A stretch of DNA of 38,456 nucleotides from CAZKVJ01 sp964556225 (GTDB taxonomy: Bacteria > Actinomycetota > Acidimicrobiia > Acidimicrobiales > Ilumatobacteraceae), in contig CAZKVJ010000026.1 of NCBI GenBank assembly GCA_964556225.1, positions 1 to 38,456 on the forward strand. The letters run 5' to 3'. The notes beneath the pieces are model-generated. The model was not told the DNA's origin and did not search any database. It saw only the letters and a list, made by a program, of their open reading frames with translations. The position numbers and the translations under genes were made by a program. This document shows, piece by piece, positions 32,751 to 38,456 of the stretch (its first letter is position 1; each line of letters opens with the position of its first letter).

Positions 32751-32769
32751 CTGTCACGGCGCTGTCACG
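32751..32769 (+). promoter_or_regulatory. Direct repeat CTGTCACG x2 with 11-bp period
   Basis: CTGTCACG occurs at 32751-32758 and 32762-32769, one helical turn apart, about 20 bp before the start of the serine hydrolase gene. An 11-bp direct-repeat layout is typical of OmpR/PhoP-type response regulators; mycobacterial PhoP sites (read on this strand GCTGTGA, 4 nt, GCTGTGA) are close but not identical. Confidence 0.4.
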
Positions 32770-32790
32770 CAGTTGGGTTGTGATCGCGGC

Positions 32791-34080
32791 ATGCACACCA
32801 GTCACCACACGCGGACTCGCCGCCATCGGTTCCTTGGGCTCTCGGTGGCTTGCTGCAGCGCGCTCGTGCTCGTGCTCGCGGCCTTCGCGGACGACAGCGG
32901 CGATGCAGCGACCGCACAATCTGCTGGTGCCGGCAGCACCTCGATGGTCACCGCGTCGACCGGCACATCATCGAACGTCGCACCGGCGACGAGCACCACG
33001 GCTCCGACCGCGCCGACCACGTTGTCGCCCGACTACGACTTCTCCGCCGTGTCGCCGATCGTCGGTTCGTTCGTCGACGACCGTGGCCTCAACGGTGCCG
33101 AGCTCATCGTGGTCGACCGAGACGACGGCGTCGTGTACGAGGAGTACTGGGGGGAGTTCGACGCCGACCGGATCTCGCTGATCGCATCGTCGAGCAAGAT
33201 GATCTCGGCGGGGGGTCTTGTTGCGCCTCCAGGACCAGGGGCTGCTCGACATCAACGCTCCGGTGGCTGAAGCTGTCGAGTGGGGGCGGGGGAATCCCAC
33301 CATCACGCCGGCTCAGCTCCTGTCGAACAGCTCCGGCCTGGTCGGCCTCCTCCCCGACTACATGTATGCGCCGTACGAGTGCCAGTGGCAGGTCTCCGGC
33401 TCGCTGCAGGAGTGTGCCGCGGCCATCTTCACGACGCCCGGCGACGACGCCGACGTCGTCGCTCCCGACCCCGAGCTCCGCTACGGCGGCGCCCAGTGGC
33501 AGGTTGCGGGTGGAGTCGCCGAGGCGGTGTCGGGCACGTCCTGGGACCAGCTCGTGCGAGAGACCTACATCGAACCCTGTGGCCTCGAGACGCTCGGCTC
33601 CAACAATCACTGGCTGCAGGTCCCGCCCGACGGGGTCGACCATCCGACCGCGTTCGACAGCGACCCGTCGACGCTGACAGCGACCCTGAACCCGAACGTC
33701 GAAGCCGGCGCGTACATCACCACCGGCGACTACGCCAAGCTCCTGCTCATGCACCTGCGGGGCGGGAGGTGCGGAGACACCCAAGTGCTGTCGCAGAGGC
33801 GCTGGATCAGATGCACACCGACCGGATCGGCGCCGCGTACGACGGTTCGGCCACGATCGCCCTCCAGCCCATGCCGAACATGGGGTACGGCATGGGGTGG
33901 TGGATCCACCGGGAGAGTGGTCGTCGCGTCGATCCGGGCGCCTACGGAGCGACGGCGTGGCTCGACCTCGAGGGAGGCTACGGCGCCTATCTCGTGCTCG
34001 AGTCGAACATGGCCACCGGGGCGGAGCTGGCGACGCCGCTCTACGGCCCGGTCGAGGATGCGGTCGGCGCGATCGACTGA
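32791..34080 (+). pseudogene. Second serine beta-lactamase-family protein, two frameshifts
   Basis: N-terminus MHTSHHTRTRRHRFLGLSVACCSALVLVLAAFADDSGDAAT is a signal peptide whose expected lipobox cysteine (LAAC) is Phe here; a Ser/Thr/Ala linker follows, then GAELIVVDRDDGVVYEEYWG and SSSK. At the G6 run (about 33210-33215) the frame moves +1 to LLRLQDQGLLDINAPVAE ... QLLSNSSGLVGLLPDY ... RYGGAQWQVAGGVAEAVSG. At about 33795 it moves again to EALDQMHTDRIGAAYDG and ends normally with GAYGATAWLDLEGGYGAYLVLES at 34080. Removing one G and adding one G restores a normal 430-residue hydrolase. Two indels in one gene suggest decay or sequencing error. Confidence 0.8.
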
Positions 34081-34191
34081 GACGCCAGTCGATCGGTCGA
34101 TGCACAGCTTCCGAGCGACCAATGGGAGCTGCCTTCAGGACGCCCTCCGGGTTGCGCGAGACTTCGGCGACCACGGCGAGAGGGGGCCTGA

Positions 34192-34845
34192 GTGTCAGCG
34201 TCGAGTCACGACTACGAGAGCCTGTTGTGGGCCGAATCGTCGGATCTGGGGTCGTTGCTCGACGAGCTCGACGACGCGGACTTCGATGCGGCCAGCTTGT
34301 GCGAGGGATGGAGGGTGCGCGACGCGATGTCGCACATGGTCCTCGGTCATACGACGCCGATGCCGCGGATGATCGCTCTGCTGGCGAAACACGGGTTCAA
34401 CGTGCCCAAGGCCTCGCGTCAGCTCTCGGTGGAGTACGGCTCCGCGCACTCACCCGATGAGATCCGCGCCACGTGGCACGGCGTTGTCGATGGGCAGGTG
34501 GCGAAGGGCATCACCAGGATGATCCCCAAGAAGGAGGGGTTCGTCGACCACCTGATCCACCACCAGGACATCCGCCGCCCGCTCGGGCGGCCCCGAACCA
34601 TCCCTGCGGATCGGCTCGTCGCAGCGCTCGATGTGATGCCGACCCTGGGTGGCTTCGTGAAGTCGAAGCAGCGCATGGACGGGCTCCGGTGGGCGGCGAC
34701 CGACGTCGACTGGACGGTTGGTTCCGGGCCGGAGGTGACCGGGCCGGCGGAGGCGCTCATCCTGCTGGCCAGCGGCCGTCCGGCGCCGATCGGCGAGGTG
34801 ACCGGCGACGGGGTGGCGACGCTCAAGGTGCGATTGGGCGTCTGA
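34192..34845 (+). CDS. Maleylpyruvate-isomerase-family mycothiol-dependent enzyme (DinB/MDMPI)
   Basis: 217 aa from a GTG. The N-terminal four-helix part has LASLCEGWRVRDAMSHMVLGH, the usual CxGW.VxDvxaHl motif with a metal-binding His, and HHQDIRRPLGRPR carries the further His residues of the DinB-like site. Family members use mycothiol or a bound metal to transfer or isomerise small molecules; the substrate is unknown. This is one of the signs that the host makes mycothiol. A GAGAGGGGG stretch precedes the start. A clear terminator follows at 34856. Confidence 0.9.
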   Translation: MSASSHDYESLLWAESSDLGSLLDELDDADFDAASLCEGWRVRDAMSHMVLGHTTPMPRMIALLAKHGFNVPKASRQLSVEYGSAHSPDEIRATWHGVVDGQVAKGITRMIPKKEGFVDHLIHHQDIRRPLGRPRTIPADRLVAALDVMPTLGGFVKSKQRMDGLRWAATDVDWTVGSGPEVTGPAEALILLASGRPAPIGEVTGDGVATLKVRLGV

Positions 34846-34855
34846 TCGGCCGCAC

Positions 34856-34885
34856 GGCGCCGCTGTCAGCGTGGCGGCGCCTTTT
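34856..34885 (+). terminator. Rho-independent terminator
   Basis: GGCGCCGC (34856-34863) pairs with GCGGCGCC (34874-34881) across a 10-nt loop, followed by TTTT at 34882-34885. It lies 11 bp after the MDMPI-family stop. The only one in the window with a T-run. Confidence 0.85.
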
Positions 34886-35070
34886 GCGGCCGGGGCATAG
34901 CGGACCACACCGGCCGTGAGCTCAGCTGGCGCGCCCGAGCTGGGGGAACGAACTACCGTCAGCGTGTCCTCGTCGCTCGTGGTCAGCAAGGATCTCACCT
35001 GCTCAGCAGCGGTTTCCGAGCGACCGAGAGTGCCCGCACATGTCCGTGAGAATCGCTGCCGAGGTCCGGC
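34886..35070. other. Intergenic region between convergent genes
   Basis: No coding frame with recognisable composition; it follows the terminator and leads to the minus-strand aminotransferase stop at 35071. Confidence 0.5.
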
Positions 35071-36336
35071 TCAACGTCGACGACGGCGGACGACGGCGTC
35101 GGCCATCTGGATGACGATGCGCTCGAGCAGCGGTCTGCTGGTGGCGAAGTTCAAGCGGACGAACCCGTTGCCGGGTGGGCCGCAGCGGGCTCCGTCGATC
35201 AGCGCCACGCCCGCCTCGTCGACGAAGAATGCGGTCACGTCCGTCGGCAGGTGCAACGACCGGCAGTCCAGCCACGCCAGGTAGGTCCCCTCCGGCGGGG
35301 TGTAGTCGATGTCGGGGAGGTGGGCGGCGAGGAGCTCGGCCAGCAGGTGGCGGTTGGTGTCGAGGTACGCAAGGACAGCGTCGAACCAGTCCCGTCCGTC
35401 GCGGTAGGCGACGGCGTTGGCCAGTGCTCCGAGCGTCGACGTGCCGTGGGAGATGGTGGTACCGAGCTTGGCGACGCGCTCGCGGTCGGTGTCGTTGCTG
35501 ACGATGAGCTGGCCGCACTTGAGGCCGGGGAGGTTCCAGCCCTTGGAGGCCGATGTCGCGGTGACGGTGTGACCGGCCGTCGCCGGCGAGATCGATGCGT
35601 ACGGGACGTGGCGGTGGCCCGGATAGATCAGTGGGGCGTGGATCTCGTCGGAGAACACCCGCCCGCCGTGGCGCTCGACGACCTCGGCGATCGCGATCAG
35701 TTCGGCGCGCTCCATCACCCGCCCGAGAGGATTGTGGGGGTTGCACAGCACGAGCAGGTCACCGCCGGCGGCGTAGGCGCGCTCGAGGGCGTCGAGGTCG
35801 TACACGTGACGCCTGCCGTCTCGGACCATCGGAACCTGGATCGTGTCGCGCCCGTGGATCGACGGCACGTCGAGGAACGGCATGTACGCAGGCACCGGCA
35901 GGATGACCGGGGAGCCGGGCCGGGAGAGGTGGTCGATCGCCACCTCCATCCCCTTGATGACGTCGGGCAACGGCGAGACGTCCGAGGGATCGATCGGCCA
36001 TCCGTAGCGGTCGGCATGCCATGCCGCGCAGGCTGCGGCCATGTCGTCGGCGACGGCCTTCGGGAGGTAGCCGAAGAGGGCTCGATCGACGGCGTCGTGC
36101 AGGGCAGCGGTGATGGCCGGTGCGGTGCCGAAGTCCATCTCGGCGACGAAGGCGCCCAGACACTCGGACCCGTACTTGGTCCACTTCAGGTGCCCGGCCG
36201 CGACCAGCGACTCGTGGGTCACCGCGTCGAGCTCCACCGCGAGCTGCGCCGGTCCAGCGGGCGTGGTGCAGCCTCCGCCCCGAACACCCTGCTGCTCGCC
36301 GACATCGCCGTTCGACGTCTCCGGCGTCGTCGTCAT
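35071..36336 (-). CDS. MalY/PatB-type aminotransferase (cystathionine beta-lyase)
   Basis: 421 aa. Fold type I PLP enzyme: LKWTKYGSECLGAFVAEMDFGTAPAITAALHDAVDRALFGYLP at the start of the domain, LLVLCNPHNPLGRVMERAEL, VFSDEIHAPLIYPG, and TATSASKGWNLPGLKCGQLIV with the Schiff-base lysine in SASKGWN, then PEGTYLAWLDCR and GFVRLNFATSRPLLERIV. This is the MalY/PatB group, which cleaves the C-S bond of cystathionine or cysteine conjugates. About 45 N-terminal residues before VTHESLVAAGHLKW are not usual; an in-frame GTG near 36240 would remove most, but GGGAGG sits just before ATG 36336, so I keep that start. Upstream GNAT gene is 88 bp away. Confidence 0.92.
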   Translation of the reverse strand: MTTTPETSNGDVGEQQGVRGGGCTTPAGPAQLAVELDAVTHESLVAAGHLKWTKYGSECLGAFVAEMDFGTAPAITAALHDAVDRALFGYLPKAVADDMAAACAAWHADRYGWPIDPSDVSPLPDVIKGMEVAIDHLSRPGSPVILPVPAYMPFLDVPSIHGRDTIQVPMVRDGRRHVYDLDALERAYAAGGDLLVLCNPHNPLGRVMERAELIAIAEVVERHGGRVFSDEIHAPLIYPGHRHVPYASISPATAGHTVTATSASKGWNLPGLKCGQLIVSNDTDRERVAKLGTTISHGTSTLGALANAVAYRDGRDWFDAVLAYLDTNRHLLAELLAAHLPDIDYTPPEGTYLAWLDCRSLHLPTDVTAFFVDEAGVALIDGARCGPPGNGFVRLNFATSRPLLERIVIQMADAVVRRRRR

Positions 36337-36424
36337 CGAGCCTCCCGCTGCCGTCGTGGAGGGTATCGCCCGTGCCCTCGGTGGTGGGGCGGAGCTTCCC
36401 AGGCTCCGCTCTGCAGAGTCGGGG

Positions 36425-36922
36425 TCACGAGAGCGTCACGGGTGGCTGCGTGAGGTCGTAGTCGAACCAGACGCGGTCCCACAGACGAACGCCGTCGACC
36501 ACGATCGGATCGCGATAGCCCGTCGCAAGTGTGAATGCATCGCGTTCGATCATGAGCATCCGAAAGCCGCAGCGCTGATAGAAGCGCAGGTTGCCGACGT
36601 CGGCTGCACCGGTCGACACGAGCACTCGGGTGCACCCGCGCTCACGAGCTTCCGTCACGCACGCTTCCACCAGGGCGCGACCGATGCCCTGCCGTTGGTG
36701 CTCGTCGTCGACGGCAAGGACGTTGATCTCCCAGTCCTTGTTCATACCGGTCTGGGTCATCTGGAGGACTCCCACGGGTCGCTCCTCGAGCACCGCGACC
36801 AGCACGTCGCCCTCGTCGATGTAGCCGTCGAGGTTCTCCTCGGAGTCCTCGGCGATCTGGAACAGCCATCGCACCTCGGTCCGAGGACCGTCGTAGCGTT
36901 GGACGCGGACAGCATCCGGCAC
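36425..36922 (-). CDS. GNAT-family N-acetyltransferase
   Basis: 165 aa from a GTG at 36922. Core strands: DVLVAVLEERPVGVLQMTQTG, then WEINVLAVDDEHQRQGIGRALVEACVTEARERGCTRVLVSTGAADVGNLRFYQRCGFRML, with the Q/R-x-x-G-x-G/A acetyl-CoA loop as RQGIGRA. The end VVDGVRLWDRVWFDYDL adds a short strand seen in several GNATs that act on small amines. A longer frame reaches 37030 but shows no similarity. Substrate unknown. Confidence 0.88.
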   Translation of the reverse strand: MPDAVRVQRYDGPRTEVRWLFQIAEDSEENLDGYIDEGDVLVAVLEERPVGVLQMTQTGMNKDWEINVLAVDDEHQRQGIGRALVEACVTEARERGCTRVLVSTGAADVGNLRFYQRCGFRMLMIERDAFTLATGYRDPIVVDGVRLWDRVWFDYDLTQPPVTLS

Positions 36923-37063
36923 GCCGGTCAGCGTAGGTGGCCGTGACACTGAGAGGCGCCAGCTACTGGCTCCGCAACCGCGCCCACTCGCGTCCTGAAC
37001 GCGCAGTTGCATCGCGCTCGCATCGACCACTCATCGTGGCGTGGCCAACGAGCCGGCCAATTT

Positions 37064-37102
37064 GGAGGCAAGTTCCTCCACTGTTCAGGGTTTTCTGAAA
37101 AC
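37064..37102 (+). promoter_or_regulatory. AT-rich promoter/operator region of the Fic gene
   Basis: GGAGG (37064-37068) / CCTCC (37075-37079) and the palindrome GTTTTC-T-GAAAAC (37090-37102) lie 28-67 bp before the Fic start, followed by TATGAAT and AAGAGTTGATAG. This short stretch is much richer in A/T than anything around it. Confidence 0.5.
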
Positions 37103-37130
37103 TATGAATAAGAGTTGATAGTCTTCCGTC

Positions 37131-38369
37131 ATGGAGTCGCGACGAGCCGCTCATCGGGGCGACTTCGGGAGCCGCCCGCGTGATCCTGCCACGTCGACAG
37201 CCTGGCCGGCGGTCGAGTACAAGGAACACGCGTGGACCAGTTCGCTCGACATCCCGCGTCGCTGGCAGTCGACGTTCTCCGGTCCGTATCGGGCGGCCGT
37301 CGTCCCCGAGATCTCCGGGCTGGATCTCATCCTGCCGGCAGCCACGGTGGCGCTCGCCGACGAAGCAACCGCCGAGCTGGCGCGCTTCGACGCCGAGATG
37401 GGAACTGAGATTGCCCCATTCGGCGCGATCCTGCTGCGGTCGGAATCCGCGGCCTCGTCACGCATCGAGAACCTGACCGCCTCGGCGACGGCGGTCGCGC
37501 TCGCCGAGCTGGGGGACACCTCGCGGCGCAACGCCGCCGAGGTCGTCGCCAACACGACTGCGATGCAGGCAGCGATCGAGCTCGCCGGCCGTCTCGATGC
37601 TGCCGCCATCCTCGCGATGCACGCTGCGCTGCTCGGTCAGCACGACCCGAAGATCGCTGGCAAGTGGCGCGATGGCCAGGTGTGGATCGGTTCGAGCAGC
37701 TACGGGCCTCATTCGGCGACCTTCGTGCCGCCGATCCACTCGCGAGTGCCGGCGGCGATCGACGATCTTGTGGAGTTCATGCGGCGCGACGACCTGGCGG
37801 TGCTGCCACAGGCGGCGCTCGCTCACGCCCAGTTCGAGACGATCCACCCGTTCCCCGACGGCAACGGCCGCACCGGGCGGGCCCTCGTGCACTGCCTGCT
37901 GCGAGGCAAGCGCCTCACCCGCCAGGTGACGGTGCCGGTCTCGGCCGGTCTTCTCACCGACCCCGATCGATACTTCGATGCGCTCACGGCCTACCGGGCC
38001 GGAGACATCCAGCCGATCGTCGAGCGCTTCGCTGAAGCGGGCGTCGACAGTGTGGTCAACGGCCGCCAGCTCGTCAGCGAGTTACGCACCATCAGGGAGG
38101 CGTGGAGCGCTCAGATCACGAGCCGTCGTCAGGCGACGGTCTGGCGAGTGCTCGACGTGGTCTTCCAGCATCCCGTGCTGGACAACGCGCTCGTTCAGCG
38201 CGAGCTCGGGGTGTCGGTGATGGGCGCCGACGCGGCGATCACCGAACTCGTGGGGATCGGCGCGTTGCTGGAGATCACCGGTGGCCGTCGCAACCGGCGA
38301 TATGCGGCCGTCGAAGTGCTTGCTGCGCTCGACGCGTTCGCCGAGCGCGCCGGTCGCCGTACATCCTGA
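37131..38369 (+). CDS. Fic-domain protein (AMPylator), class II self-inhibited
   Basis: 412 aa. The Fic motif HPFPDGNGRTGR is complete at 239-250 with catalytic His239. Before it, the inhibitory helix motif (S/T)xxxE(G/N) is present as S109-S-R-I-E113-N114, so this is a class II Fic enzyme that is held off by its own N-terminal helix. A winged-helix domain at the C-terminus (TVWRVLDVVFQHPVLDNALVQRELGVSVMGADAAITELVGIGALLE) is common in this Fic/DUF4172-like group and may bind DNA or its own promoter. The first 35 residues are basic and may be shorter than annotated. No separate antitoxin gene is next to it, as expected for class II. The target is unknown. Confidence 0.93.
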   Translation: MESRRAAHRGDFGSRPRDPATSTAWPAVEYKEHAWTSSLDIPRRWQSTFSGPYRAAVVPEISGLDLILPAATVALADEATAELARFDAEMGTEIAPFGAILLRSESAASSRIENLTASATAVALAELGDTSRRNAAEVVANTTAMQAAIELAGRLDAAAILAMHAALLGQHDPKIAGKWRDGQVWIGSSSYGPHSATFVPPIHSRVPAAIDDLVEFMRRDDLAVLPQAALAHAQFETIHPFPDGNGRTGRALVHCLLRGKRLTRQVTVPVSAGLLTDPDRYFDALTAYRAGDIQPIVERFAEAGVDSVVNGRQLVSELRTIREAWSAQITSRRQATVWRVLDVVFQHPVLDNALVQRELGVSVMGADAAITELVGIGALLEITGGRRNRRYAAVEVLAALDAFAERAGRRTS

Positions 38370-38386
38370 AGCGTGCTCGACGCCAA

Positions 38387-38424
38387 CGAGGCGCACATAC
38401 CCTGGCCTGGGCATATACGCCTCG
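38387..38424. terminator. Hairpin between Fic and the RNA gene
   Basis: CGAGGCG (38387-38393) pairs with CGCCTCG (38418-38424), with further pairing CACATA/TATA inside. Seen from the minus strand it follows the RNA gene at its 3' end; it could end transcription from both sides. Confidence 0.7.
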
Positions 38425-38431
38425 AAATGCG

Positions 38432-38456
38432 TGGAGCTGGGGGGAATCGAACCCCC
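38432..38456 (-). ncRNA. ssrA: 3' end of tmRNA (ssrA), cut by the window edge; tRNA-Ala possible
   Basis: Reverse strand reads GGGGG-TTCGATT-CCCCC, a T-arm, followed by CAGCTCC and discriminator A at 38432. CAGCTCCA with a GGGGCTG-type partner is the 3' end of tmRNA in bacteria; alanine tRNA has a similar acceptor (the G3-U70 pair). The CCA end is not encoded. Only 25 bases are inside the window. Confidence 0.6.

Noticed and set aside
34081..34191. Possible regulatory RNA or gene in the gap after the serine hydrolase remnant
   Set aside because: Only a short GTCGATCG direct repeat near 34088-34100 was seen, too little for a call.
37131..38369. Fic toxin-antitoxin pair
   Set aside because: No small antitoxin gene lies before or after; the inhibitory helix is inside the Fic protein itself.
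1..38456. CRISPR array or cas genes
   Set aside because: No regularly spaced repeats and no Cas-like protein; the palindromes found are single or two-copy and not evenly spaced.
1..38456. Prophage, integrase or IS element
   Set aside because: No integrase, transposase or phage structural gene was seen; only the AT-rich fic promoter and RNA-gene end hint at mobile DNA.

Overview
The window is GC-rich, densely packed DNA from an actinobacterium, most likely of the Acidimicrobiia (Ilumatobacter-like) type. The evidence is an F420-dependent luciferase-like oxidoreductase, a mycothiol-dependent (MDMPI/DinB-type) enzyme, several bacterial P450s beside acyl-CoA dehydrogenase, SDR, MaoC and nitronate monooxygenase genes, frequent GTG/TTG starts, and repeated 4-nt stop/start overlaps. 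The lineage is an inference; there is no rRNA gene here.

Layout. 1-8.8 kb is a catabolic region: an LtrA-family membrane protein, a P450 with a Usp-like partner, an acyl-CoA dehydrogenase/SDR pair divergent from an F420 oxidoreductase, a MaoC-type hydratase, wreckage of a second P450 and its ferredoxin, and a nitronate monooxygenase. The divergent ACAD-SDR/LLM block is bracketed by two directly oriented copies of a 47-bp palindrome. 8.9-18.5 kb mixes intact genes (GNAT, two glyoxalase/SRPBCC-type genes, a GH3 glycosidase, a third P450, a GFA-family protein, arsenate reductase, a GAP/Sap-family membrane protein) with decayed ones (response regulator, alpha/beta hydrolase, GH1-like hydrolase, transporter tail, metallo-beta-lactamase-fold protein). 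18.5-25.4 kb holds a diiron ferritin-like oxidase, an N-truncated PLP decarboxylase, a CzrA-like zinc sensor coupled to a CDF exporter with a clear operator, a broken beta-propeller gene, a two-domain VOC protein, a methyltransferase that has lost its SAM motif, and cytidine deaminase. 25.4-34.1 kb is an envelope/stress region: a serine-hydrolase lipoprotein, a coupled operon of a single-pass membrane protein, PrsW protease, a small protein and an LPxTG-like surface protein, divergent from a MalT/LuxR ATPase regulator, then a small lipoprotein and a second, frameshifted serine hydrolase. 34.2-38.5 kb has a mycothiol-dependent enzyme, a MalY/PatB lyase, a GNAT, a self-inhibited Fic protein with an unusually AT-rich promoter, and the 3' end of an RNA gene (probably tmRNA) on the minus strand.

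Two themes stand out. First, about a dozen genes are broken in informative ways: internal segments with catalytic motifs are missing, or single bases are gained or lost in homopolymers. Either this stretch is under active gene decay or the assembly contains errors; raw reads would decide. Second, many transcription units end in or are separated by long, locus-specific palindromes, including a nested three-hairpin structure that overlaps the end of arsC.

The best candidate for an undescribed system is the operon at 26870-29686: a membrane protein translationally coupled to PrsW, followed by a small protein coupled through a TTGA overlap to a surface-anchored protein, facing a large MalT-type regulator.
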